Source of the DNA: Ureibacillus thermophilus
Lineage (GTDB): Bacteria; Bacillota; Bacilli; Bacillales_A; Planococcaceae
Direction of reading: 5' to 3'
Length of the DNA stretch: 64,000 nt
NCBI RefSeq assembly: GCF_004331915.1
Contig: NZ_CP036528.1
Span: forward strand, 2,895,441-2,959,440
Made by a program: the position numbers and the translations under genes. Below are positions 36,203 through 44,023 of this stretch, in pieces; the first letter of the stretch is position 1; every line of letters begins with the position of its first letter. The notes below the pieces were generated by a model that was not told the DNA's origin, did not search any database, and was given only the letters and a program-made list of their open reading frames with translations.

Positions 36203-37303
36203 TTATTTAAAAGGTTCCACATGCTTATCAATTAAATTATGTCCCTTTAAAATGCCGATGACTTTCAAATTTTTCACAGGTGCATGGTAATTCGGCGATA
36301 ATTCCAATGCCCGCCAAAAATGTTCATAGGCTTGATTGTAATTTTTCATATGGAGAAAAGCTTCACCTAAATAATTTTCCTCAATGTGATTGCGATTTGA
36401 GATTTGCTGAAAATGATGAATGGCATGGTTATAATGATGTTCGACCAACCCTTTCATTCCTTCAAAAAAGTGGCGGTCTCTTGCCGTTTTGACTAATGGA
36501 ATAGCTTCATAAAAAAGAGCAAATCCTTCTTTTTTCATCCATCGGCGAGACAAAGCAAGCCCTGCTATCAACTTGGCGGCAAGCAATCGGTTTTCCAATC
36601 CTTTTACTTCATCCAAACTTTCCAAATCTTTATCTTGAATATTTAACCGGACGTGTTTGGCCAAATCCTCATAATTTCTTTTGCTCGTAATATTCATTTG
36701 ATGTCTTCTATAAAGATATAATGGCTCCGGAACATGGGAAGAACGCCATTTTCCTTTTGCCACTTTTAGCACAAAATCGGTATCGGAACCGACTTTGATG
36801 CTTTCTTCATAAAAAAGTTGTTCCACGGCTTCTCTTCTAAATAAGATGCTTCCGTTATTAAATGGGGTGCCTACATTTAGAAAAAATGAATAAATTTCAT
36901 CAGGCGAAATATTCCCCGTTTGCCAATAGCCAATCGGCGAATCTTTCTCTGTAATAAGCAGCATATCAGAATGGGCATACCCAATATTTTCACAGCAAAA
37001 CTCCGAAAGCAGCCGCTCAAAACGATGAGGCAATGACAAATCATCAGCCCCATGAAAAGTGATAAAATCCCCTTTGGCAAGCTTCAACCCTTCATTAAAT
37101 GCAGCCGCAACACCTTTGTTTTCCTGTTTTACATACCGGATCCGTTCATCATCTACTGATAAAATCACCTCTTCGCTATTATCTGTGGAACCATCATTTA
37201 TAATGATTAACTCCAAATCCTTTTCCGTTTGCTTTAAAATGCTTTCAATAGAATCTTTCACAAAACTAGCAGCATTATAGACTGGCATAATAACGCTTAT
37301 CAT
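36203..37303 (-). CDS. Family 2 glycosyltransferase with C-terminal helical repeats
   Basis: A 366-residue GT2: ISVIMPVYNAASF, IIINDGSTDNS, the AKGDFITFHGADD metal motif, then helical TPR-like sequence in the last ~150 residues. Its start overlaps the stop of the preceding GT4 gene by 4 bp, so the two are coupled. Donor and acceptor are unknown. Confidence 0.87.
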   Translation of the reverse strand: MISVIMPVYNAASFVKDSIESILKQTEKDLELIIINDGSTDNSEEVILSVDDERIRYVKQENKGVAAAFNEGLKLAKGDFITFHGADDLSLPHRFERLLSEFCCENIGYAHSDMLLITEKDSPIGYWQTGNISPDEIYSFFLNVGTPFNNGSILFRREAVEQLFYEESIKVGSDTDFVLKVAKGKWRSSHVPEPLYLYRRHQMNITSKRNYEDLAKHVRLNIQDKDLESLDEVKGLENRLLAAKLIAGLALSRRWMKKEGFALFYEAIPLVKTARDRHFFEGMKGLVEHHYNHAIHHFQQISNRNHIEENYLGEAFLHMKNYNQAYEHFWRALELSPNYHAPVKNLKVIGILKGHNLIDKHVEPFK

Positions 37304-38991
37304 CGTTCCACCTCATTCATGAAAAACTCTGGATAGGAAGTGGCATCGCCCAACGTTTTTATGGAATATAAATCTTTTTCCTTTCCTTCCAATAAATAAG
37401 AGAGCTTATAAAAGTCCGCATTGTATGGATGCTGGGCGATAAACTCTTTCAATTTTCTCTTCGCTTCTTCTTTTCTTTGCAGCCGCACAAGCGTCAAAAT
37501 CACCCATCTTCCGTAAGCAGCCTTTTCCTTTTCATCTCCGCTTTTTTGCAATTCCATAAATTCCTCTAAGGCCCGCTCAAATTGTTTCAACAAAAAAGAT
37601 TGATAGCCTTTCAGATGATAAAGTTGAAATGGATTTACTGGTTGCACTGGACAAAAGCATGTTTCTACAGAACCATCCCAGCATTTTTTTCGCACAGCTG
37701 CCGTTTCCCACCGTGCGATTGCAGGGATTTTATCCACTTGATAAACTGCTGGAACTTTTACTAGATCGGCATTGGTCATAAGCAGAAATTTTTCGAACCG
37801 CTCATAATCTTCAGGATTTAAGGAATGTTCTTTGGAAATGACAATGTCCCAGTCGCTTAATTCGTTTCGAGGCTGCACTTGATAGGAAGCAATATCTTGA
37901 TAATAACTTAAAATTTTTTCCATGATGGACTGCCAGTTATATTGACTTACCGTCTTAAATCCATTTTGAATCAACTGTTCCTTTAAATCCTGATTAGAAA
38001 GCAATTCTTTTATTTTCTTTGCCATATCCTCTGAATCTTTCATCTGGCAAATGAGCACATTTACTTGATGTACGGCATATTCCAGTACTCCTTCGTTATC
38101 CGTTGTCACAACCGGACAACCGCACGCCATCGCCTCAAGAGGAGGCAAAGAAAAACTTTCATAAGTTGAGCCGCTAACGTAAAGAGCTGCGCCCCGATAT
38201 AAGGAAGCAATGGTTTCTTGGGAAGGGCTGATAAAATATTTCGTAACCCTTTGCCTCATTTGCTCAGATGGCATTTCTGGAGTAATCCAATACAAATCAA
38301 GGTCAAACTCCCTCATCAGCTTTTCATAAGCTTCCATAATATAGGAAAGTCCTTTAAATGCCGTACTTTCTCTGCCAATCATCAGCAAGTAAGGACGTTC
38401 TCCCTCTATCCAAGGTCCTTCACGGTTGAAAATCTTTTCATCAATCGCATTCGGATAAACCTTTGCTTCCCTTCCATAAATCTTTTGAATTAGTTCGGCT
38501 GCTGACTTGGAAACCGTATAAATAAAGGCCGGCAACTGAAACTGCTTTTGAATGTAATTCTTCAATGTCTGATTCATCTTTTCGTAATCAAATAAATGAA
38601 AATCTCCTTGTTCAAAATAAACAACTGGAGCAATGCCAGTTTCAATGCAAGGTTGAATATGGTCCCAATAAGTGGCTACAATCAAATCGCAATCCGGGAT
38701 GCCCTTTGTCAATTCCAAATCAAAGGGAACTTGAATATAATCAGCTTCAATAGGAAACCAAGCAGGCTTCACATAATGGGCAACAATGGTCACCTTTGCG
38801 CCAAGCTGCTTCAGCCGGTTCGCATGTTCAAAAATAATTTTGACGCCGCCCGAAACGCCGACATGGGTCATGACATAAACAATATGAAGCTGTTCTTTTT
38901 TTTTATGCTGTTTTATGACATTTTGCTTAAATGCCTGCGAAACCCGCGACAGCCGCTTCTCAAACTCCATTCTTCTAAGCGTTTGAATCAA
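37300..38991 (-). CDS. Family 4 glycosyltransferase with extra C-terminal domain
   Basis: A 563-residue protein. Residues ~35-370 form a GT-B enzyme (VMTHVGVSGGVKII, the MIGRESTAFKG region, and ESFSLPPLEAMACGCPVV with the donor-binding glutamate motif). A ~190-residue C-terminal extension follows, with helical repeats near the end. The TTG start at 38991 has GAGGGTG 7 nt upstream; an ATG seven codons later is the alternative. It is first in a two-gene unit with the GT2. Confidence 0.87.
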   Translation of the reverse strand: MIQTLRRMEFEKRLSRVSQAFKQNVIKQHKKKEQLHIVYVMTHVGVSGGVKIIFEHANRLKQLGAKVTIVAHYVKPAWFPIEADYIQVPFDLELTKGIPDCDLIVATYWDHIQPCIETGIAPVVYFEQGDFHLFDYEKMNQTLKNYIQKQFQLPAFIYTVSKSAAELIQKIYGREAKVYPNAIDEKIFNREGPWIEGERPYLLMIGRESTAFKGLSYIMEAYEKLMREFDLDLYWITPEMPSEQMRQRVTKYFISPSQETIASLYRGAALYVSGSTYESFSLPPLEAMACGCPVVTTDNEGVLEYAVHQVNVLICQMKDSEDMAKKIKELLSNQDLKEQLIQNGFKTVSQYNWQSIMEKILSYYQDIASYQVQPRNELSDWDIVISKEHSLNPEDYERFEKFLLMTNADLVKVPAVYQVDKIPAIARWETAAVRKKCWDGSVETCFCPVQPVNPFQLYHLKGYQSFLLKQFERALEEFMELQKSGDEKEKAAYGRWVILTLVRLQRKEEAKRKLKEFIAQHPYNADFYKLSYLLEGKEKDLYSIKTLGDATSYPEFFMNEVER

Positions 38992-39062
38992 CGTTTTTCA
39001 CCCTCATACAATTCATTCCACAGTAGTTTATGTCGATTTTCCATTTTAGTGATTTTGGGACC

Positions 39063-39108
39063 AATGAAAAAAGCCATACCCTCGCAGCAGGGCATGGCTT
39101 TTCTTTAA
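39063..39108. terminator. Bidirectional terminator
   Basis: AAAAAAGCCAT-A-CCCT / AGGG-C-ATGGCTTTTCTTT forms a long stem with T-runs on both sides, between the GT4 promoter side and the DUF1648 gene end. Confidence 0.75.
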
Positions 39109-40205
39109 TTAAACAAGAATGTAATCAGCAAGATGAAGAAAAGCGGAAGGAATATAATGATATAACCTATCGGATTGGCCAAATTCAACGTCCATCCAAC
39201 ACCAAACCGTTTTTCTACAAAAATGGAAGGGTCATTTTTATTAAAATAAAATAAACCGGCTTTCCAATATCGGTCATCATTGATATCCATAATAGAAGAA
39301 TACAAGGAATCCGGCTCCCTTTTATCCGAACGCCCCACTTTCACCATAAAAACGACGGTTCCAGCTAAAATCAATATAAAGAAGCCTAAAGGGATAAGAA
39401 TTTTCAATTGCGAATCTTGAAAACGCTCCGGATGAATCGTCGCCAATTGGAAATATACAATCAACATTGTAATTAATAAAACCGTATAGTAAGAAAACCA
39501 GCTTGATGATTTTCTTAAGGTTAACTGCCGGTTTTTTGAGGCGCTTAAATTCGTTGCACTAAGTTTGATGCCAGAAACTTTTATCCCTAGTTGAATGCCT
39601 AAAAACATCAATTGGAGGAGCAGCAAAAGTACAAGCATTTGAATGGCTGAAAATGGCGTTTTTTTTGTAAAGGCATCCGGTTCCCCGCTTGGTCCCCAAT
39701 GGATAGGAATTTCGTTTGGCAACAGGTCGTACTGATAAAAGGTGTATCCGATTAATCCCATTGTCACAATTATTGGGAACAAATAAATAGCCCAAGGAGG
39801 CAACTGCTCTTCCGAACGGGCAGATAAATCGACAACTGCCACTTGCTTTAACTCGCCTTCCCACTGCATTTCCTTTTTATACTGTTTCATCTTCTCGCGG
39901 AAATAATAGAATAAGGCAAGGCTGATGAATATAATCACAAATTCAATGACTGTACTTATTAAGATCAATAAGTCATCTGAAGGTTTTTTCGTTGCAACCC
40001 AGATGCAAAAAAACAAGATCATGAAAAGCGAAACCATAACCGTTATCAGCAAATATTGTTTTTTATATGAACGAACACGAGCATCTTGAATCATTTGTTC
40101 CGGAATGGACACTCCAAAAACAACCGTTCTTTTTACAAAATAAGGTACAAAGGTTTGAACGATTGCTAACAAGCATAATATTACAAACGAAATGAATAAG
40201 GCCAT
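39105..40205 (-). CDS. DUF1648/DUF5808 membrane protein
   Basis: A 366-residue membrane protein with about eight to nine helices. A central LPNEIPIHWGPSGEPDAF marks DUF1648 (the SdpI-like family), and DDRYWKAGLFYFNKNDPSIFVEKRFG marks a DUF5808 C-terminal region. The function is unknown; such proteins are often co-transcribed with small GntR repressors, and possible roles are envelope stress or toxin immunity. It starts 1 bp after the GntR gene stop. Confidence 0.85.
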   Translation of the reverse strand: MALFISFVILCLLAIVQTFVPYFVKRTVVFGVSIPEQMIQDARVRSYKKQYLLITVMVSLFMILFFCIWVATKKPSDDLLILISTVIEFVIIFISLALFYYFREKMKQYKKEMQWEGELKQVAVVDLSARSEEQLPPWAIYLFPIIVTMGLIGYTFYQYDLLPNEIPIHWGPSGEPDAFTKKTPFSAIQMLVLLLLLQLMFLGIQLGIKVSGIKLSATNLSASKNRQLTLRKSSSWFSYYTVLLITMLIVYFQLATIHPERFQDSQLKILIPLGFFILILAGTVVFMVKVGRSDKREPDSLYSSIMDINDDRYWKAGLFYFNKNDPSIFVEKRFGVGWTLNLANPIGYIIIFLPLFFILLITFLFN

Positions 40206-40206
40206 T

Positions 40207-40584
40207 TCAATCCTCCTTTAAGTCATTAATAATTTTTTTGACTAATTTCATCATCTCTTCCTTTGACATTCCTAATACAAGAGCCTCTGCAATGTGAGGT
40301 ATAAAGCTTCTATAGAGCCTTTCATAAGTGTTGGAATCCATGTGAAGGTGCCTTCTTATAACCGCACCGGATTTCGGAACAATTTCAATAATCCCCTTTT
40401 TTTCTAATTCATGATAACTTTTGTTGACGGTGTGCATATTGACCCCTAAATCAGCAGCAAATGCACGAACAGATGGAAGGGCATCGCCAGGTTTTAATTC
40501 TCCTTTTGCAATCCCTTCAATAATCTGATTCGTCAATTGAATATAAATTGGAACTTCTGATTCCGGATCAATTCGGATAATCAT
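40207..40584 (-). CDS. GntR family (YtrA/YhcF type) transcriptional regulator
   Basis: A 125-residue short GntR regulator. It has an N-terminal winged helix (IYIQLTNQIIEGIAKGELKPGDALPSVR, residues ~12-70) and only a short helical tail, as in the YtrA subfamily. It probably represses its own operon with the DUF1648 gene. A 7-5-7 palindrome overlaps its promoter region about 50 bp upstream. Confidence 0.9.
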   Translation of the reverse strand: MIIRIDPESEVPIYIQLTNQIIEGIAKGELKPGDALPSVRAFAADLGVNMHTVNKSYHELEKKGIIEIVPKSGAVIRRHLHMDSNTYERLYRSFIPHIAEALVLGMSKEEMMKLVKKIINDLKED

Positions 40585-40631
40585 TTTCTCACCTCAATCT
40601 GTTCTACAATTATTATAACAAAAATTGTTCT

Positions 40632-40650
40632 ATTTTGTATATAACAAAAT
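40632..40650. promoter_or_regulatory. Candidate operator of the GntR regulator
   Basis: ATTTTGT-ATATA-ACAAAAT is a perfect 7-bp inverted repeat with a 5-bp spacer. It lies 48 bp upstream of the GntR start and just upstream of a minus-strand TATAAT (40614-40619), so a bound repressor would cover the -35 area. The remaining gap to 40872 shows no gene. Confidence 0.55.
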
Positions 40651-40872
40651 GGAGAAAATATTTTGCTATATTGTTTTCTGAATATGGAACACTATCGAAT
40701 TAGAAACACAAATCTTTCATTAACGAAGAAAATTTCGTGGAATATTTATCGCATCCCAATTATTCAAAATTTTTATTTTTTCATTTTAAAAACAATTGCT
40801 ACTTAAGAAATTATTATGTATAATCTATTGCATTGCTTGATACTATTTTTCCATTAAGGGGGTCATAATGAA

Positions 40873-42102
40873 TTGGGTAAAGCATTGATTATTGGAGCTG
40901 GCGGTGTAGCTAGTGTAGTGGTACACAAATGTGTACAAAATTCAGACGTGTTCGAGGAAATTATGATTGCCAGTCGAACAAAGTCTAAGTGTGACGCATT
41001 AAAAGAGAAACTCGACGGTGGTAAAACTATTATTCACACCGCTCAAGTAGATGCGGACAATGTGGACGAACTCGTCGAATTAATCAATGGTTTTAAACCA
41101 GACGTAGTCATTAACGTAGCATTACCTTATCAAGATTTGAGTATTATGGAAGCTTGTTTAGCTACAGGTGTTCATTATTTAGATACCGCTAACTATGAAC
41201 CACCTGAAACAGCTAAATTTGAATATAAATGGCAATGGGCTTATAAAGAAAAATTTGAAAAAGCAGGCATCACTGCTGTACTAGGCTGCGGATTTGACCC
41301 AGGTGTTACCGGCGTTTTCACTGCTTACGCATTAAAACATCATTTCGATGAAATTCATTACATCGATATTTTAGACTGTAATGCCGGCGACCACGGCCTA
41401 CCATTCGCAACAAACTTCAACCCTGAAATCAATATTCGCGAAATTACATCAAACGGCCGCTATTGGAAAGAAGGTAAATGGGTTGAAACAAAACCTTTGG
41501 AATACAAAGAAGTTTACAACTTCCCTGAAGTAGGTCCAAAAGACATTTATCTGCTTTACCATGAAGAATTGGAATCTTTGGCGAAAAACGTAAAAGGTCT
41601 TAAACAAATACGCTTCTGGATGACATTCTCTGAAAAATATTTAACTCACTTACGAGTGCTCCAAAATGTTGGAATGACATCTATTGAACCAATCGAATTT
41701 GAAGGCAAAATGATTCAACCTCTTCAATTCTTAAAAGCGGTTCTACCAGATCCAGCATCCCTTGGACCTCGTACAAAAGGGAAAACAAATATCGGTTGTA
41801 TTTTCCGCGGTATAAAAGACGGAAAAGAAAAAACTTACTATTTATATAATGTATGTGACCATGAAGAATGCTACCGCGAAGTAGGAAGCCAAGCGATTTC
41901 TTACACAACGGGCGTACCAGCAATGATTGGTGCGAGCCTCATTATCAAAGGAATTTGGCAAAGACCAGGAGTTTGGAACGTAGAAGAATTCGATCCAGAT
42001 CCATTCATGGAAGAATTAAATAAATGGGGACTTCCATGGAAAGAAAGCTTTAATCCAGAATTGCTTGAATTAGACCTTGAAAAACGTGAGGTAAAAAAAT
42101 GA
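40873..42102 (+). CDS. Carboxynorspermidine/carboxyspermidine synthase
   Basis: A 409-residue saccharopine-dehydrogenase-like reductase. It has the Rossmann motif IIGAGGVAS near the N-terminus, CGFDPGVTGVF, and NAGDHGLPFATNFNPEINIREI, the features of CASDH. It condenses aspartate semialdehyde with putrescine or diaminopropane, using NADPH. The TTG start at 40873 follows AAGGGGGTCATAATGAA; the ATG within that stretch is out of frame. Its stop overlaps the start of the decarboxylase gene by 4 bp. Together they form a complete alternative spermidine or norspermidine route. Confidence 0.92.
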   Translation: MGKALIIGAGGVASVVVHKCVQNSDVFEEIMIASRTKSKCDALKEKLDGGKTIIHTAQVDADNVDELVELINGFKPDVVINVALPYQDLSIMEACLATGVHYLDTANYEPPETAKFEYKWQWAYKEKFEKAGITAVLGCGFDPGVTGVFTAYALKHHFDEIHYIDILDCNAGDHGLPFATNFNPEINIREITSNGRYWKEGKWVETKPLEYKEVYNFPEVGPKDIYLLYHEELESLAKNVKGLKQIRFWMTFSEKYLTHLRVLQNVGMTSIEPIEFEGKMIQPLQFLKAVLPDPASLGPRTKGKTNIGCIFRGIKDGKEKTYYLYNVCDHEECYREVGSQAISYTTGVPAMIGASLIIKGIWQRPGVWNVEEFDPDPFMEELNKWGLPWKESFNPELLELDLEKREVKK

Positions 42103-43238
42103 AAACAATTGACTGGAAAAGTGCACCATCCCCAAGTTACATTGTCGATGAACGTTTATTAAAACGGAATCTTGAAATTTTAGATTCCGTTCAACAGCGT
42201 ACAGGCTGCGATATTTTGCTTGCCCTAAAAGGCTTTTCCATGTTTTCCACATTCCCGCTCGTAAGCAAATACTTAAAAGGGGTTACTGCAAGCTCCCTTT
42301 TTGAAGCCCGCTTAGGCTATGAGGAATTTGGAAAAGAAGTGCATGCTTACTCTCCAGCCTACGCTGAACACGAAATCGACGAATATTTAAAATACATTGA
42401 CCATATCGTATTTAATTCATTCAATCAACTAAATAAATATAAAGAAAAAATTCAAAAATTGGACAAGCACGTTTCCATCGGGCTAAGAGTGAATCCTGGA
42501 TATTCAGAGGTGGAAACAGCCCTTTACGACCCATGCGCGATAAATTCCCGCTTAGGTATTCCATTCGATCAATTTCGTCCGGATGAATTAGATGGAGTTG
42601 AGGGCCTCCACTTCCACGCTATGTGTGAACAAAATTCTGACGTGCTTGAACGTATCTTGCCTCATTTTGAAGAAAAATATGGCAAGTACTTGTATCAAAT
42701 GAAATGGGTGAACTTCGGCGGAGGACATCATATTACTCGACCGGATTACGACATCGATAAACTGGTTGACTTAATCAACTATGTAAAAAATAAATATGAT
42801 GTCCAAGTAATTCTCGAACCAGGTGAAGCCATTGCACTCAATACGGGCTACCTTGTTGCAACGGTGCTGGATATTGTAAAAAATGGAATGGACATTGCCA
42901 TTTTAGATACATCCGCCACATGCCATATGCCAGATGTGCTTGAAATGCCATATCGCCCACAAATCATCGGGGCAAGTACACCTAACGATAAACCATACAC
43001 ATACCGCCTTGGCGGAATGACTTGTCTTGCAGGAGATGTAATCGGCGATTATTCATTCGATGAACCGCTAAAACCGGGTGACAAAATTGTATTTACAGAC
43101 ATGGCCCATTACACAATGGTGAAAAACCATATGTTCAACGGTGTCAACTTGCCAAGCATCTGTTTATACAACGATGAAGAAGGAATTAAAGTCGTAAGAC
43201 AATTTAAGTATGAAGATTACAGAAACCGTCTTTCATAA
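42099..43238 (+). CDS. nspC: Carboxynorspermidine/carboxyspermidine decarboxylase
   Basis: A 379-residue fold-type III PLP decarboxylase. The PLP lysine is K44 (LLALKGF), with GLHFHAMCEQ, NFGGGHHITRPDY, EPGEA and the catalytic cysteine region DTSATCHMPDVLEMPY. It decarboxylates carboxy(nor)spermidine to (nor)spermidine. The start overlaps the synthase stop. Whether the product is spermidine or norspermidine depends on the diamine available, which the window does not show. Confidence 0.93.
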   Translation: MKTIDWKSAPSPSYIVDERLLKRNLEILDSVQQRTGCDILLALKGFSMFSTFPLVSKYLKGVTASSLFEARLGYEEFGKEVHAYSPAYAEHEIDEYLKYIDHIVFNSFNQLNKYKEKIQKLDKHVSIGLRVNPGYSEVETALYDPCAINSRLGIPFDQFRPDELDGVEGLHFHAMCEQNSDVLERILPHFEEKYGKYLYQMKWVNFGGGHHITRPDYDIDKLVDLINYVKNKYDVQVILEPGEAIALNTGYLVATVLDIVKNGMDIAILDTSATCHMPDVLEMPYRPQIIGASTPNDKPYTYRLGGMTCLAGDVIGDYSFDEPLKPGDKIVFTDMAHYTMVKNHMFNGVNLPSICLYNDEEGIKVVRQFKYEDYRNRLS

Positions 43239-43242
43239 ATAA

Positions 43243-43287
43243 CGAAAAGCACCAATTGAAACCTATTCAATTGGTGCTTTTTATATA
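43243..43287. terminator. nspC terminator
   Basis: AAAAGCACCAATTGAA/TTCAATTGGTGCTTTTT: a 15-bp stem with a short loop and T/A runs on both sides, so possibly bidirectional. Confidence 0.9.
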
Positions 43288-43290
43288 AAA

Positions 43291-43342
43291 AAAACAAAAC
43301 CCCAGCGATCTGTGCAACATTCATCATGCACTTTCACTAGGG
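43291..43342 (-). terminator. Terminator of the candidate small RNA
   Basis: An interrupted stem (CCC/GGG, AG/CT, GA/TC, GTGCA/TGCAC) with a 10-nt loop, followed on the minus strand by TTTTGTTTTTTTT. Confidence 0.5.
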
Positions 43343-43471
43343 CTATTTTTACTTTCTATCATTATAATTGCATAAACAGTTTCGGCTTCTTCCGCCGAAA
43401 GATTGTTTAAACTCCCTCCTTTGCAATAGAGTGAGCGCTTACTTTTCGACCATCTCCTTTGCAATTAAGTT
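43292..43471 (-). ncRNA. Candidate structured small RNA
   Basis: A ~180-nt minus-strand unit with no convincing ORF. A promoter is at 43478-43506. The direct repeat TTGCAAAGGAG occurs twice. An 18-bp hairpin covers 43368-43426 (TTGCA, TAAACA and TTTCGGC arms with their complements) with a one-sided purine bulge AAGGAGGGAGTT. A terminator-like hairpin ends in TTTTGTTTTTTTT. Nothing lies downstream on that strand except convergent nspC, so it would be a free-standing RNA. I do not recognise the family. Confidence 0.45.
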
Positions 43472-43477
43472 AATAAT

Positions 43478-43506
43478 AATTTAGCACAGACAATCATTAT
43501 TGTAAA
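43478..43506 (-). promoter_or_regulatory. Promoter of the candidate small RNA
   Basis: On the minus strand TTTACA (43506-43501), 17 nt, then TAAATT (43483-43478) preceded by TGC, an extended -10. Confidence 0.5.
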
Positions 43507-43632
43507 TATTCTGAATAGTAAAAATAAAAAAACGGTATGAATGACCTACATATTTACAAAAAAATACTTTTATTAATAATTGCATCTTTGTTTATTTTCC
43601 GTTATGATGGCCTAGATGAAAGAGGTGGAAAT

Positions 43633-43821
43633 GTGAAAGCGATTTATGACAAAAACAAACAAGTGCAATATTTAAAAGAGCGCTTGGAAATTTTCCTTGA
43701 AGTATTGGAAGCGATTGACGAAGAAACGGCAGATCTTGAAGATATCGACCGGCTTATCCAAATGATTGAAGATATTGAAGAAAAATTAAAGCAGTTTAAA
43801 TATCGTGCTGATGAAGATTAA
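43633..43821 (+). CDS. SE1561 family small protein
   Basis: A 62-residue acidic helical protein (KAIYDKNKQVQYLKERLEIF..., LEDIDRLIQMIEDIEEKLKQF) that I recognise as the SE1561 family of Bacillales, function unknown. The start is GTG at 43633, with AGAGGTGGAAAT upstream. An ORF in the same frame extends further 5' but lacks a ribosome binding site. It probably forms a short coiled coil. Confidence 0.75.
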   Translation: MKAIYDKNKQVQYLKERLEIFLEVLEAIDEETADLEDIDRLIQMIEDIEEKLKQFKYRADED

Positions 43822-43825
43822 ATGC

Positions 43826-43862
43826 ATCAAAAAATCAGTGAGGACTGCTCACTGGTTTTTTT
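43826..43862 (+). terminator. Terminator of the SE1561-family gene
   Basis: CAGTGAG/CTCACTG stem with a 5-nt loop, followed by GTTTTTTTTGG. The next ~160 bp before fumarase contain no gene. Confidence 0.85.
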
Positions 43863-44023
43863 TGGAATAGACACAGATGATATTAATTCTCATTTTATTA
43901 TGGGAATATACATTGCATTCCAATCTTAAACCTATTTTATCTTTTGGATAACAGTACTTTTAATAAGTTTTTCAAAAATGTATAATATTCTAGAATTGAA
44001 TATTTTTTTGGGGGGAAAATAAC

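Noticed and set aside
43328-43420. Open minus-strand frame reading NLSAEEAETVYAIIMIESKNS... after an AGGAGG
   Set aside because: There is no ATG, GTG or TTG at a usable distance after the Shine-Dalgarno-like sequence, and the stop lies within the terminator hairpin. RNA structure explains the region better, but a leaderless or unusual start cannot be fully excluded.
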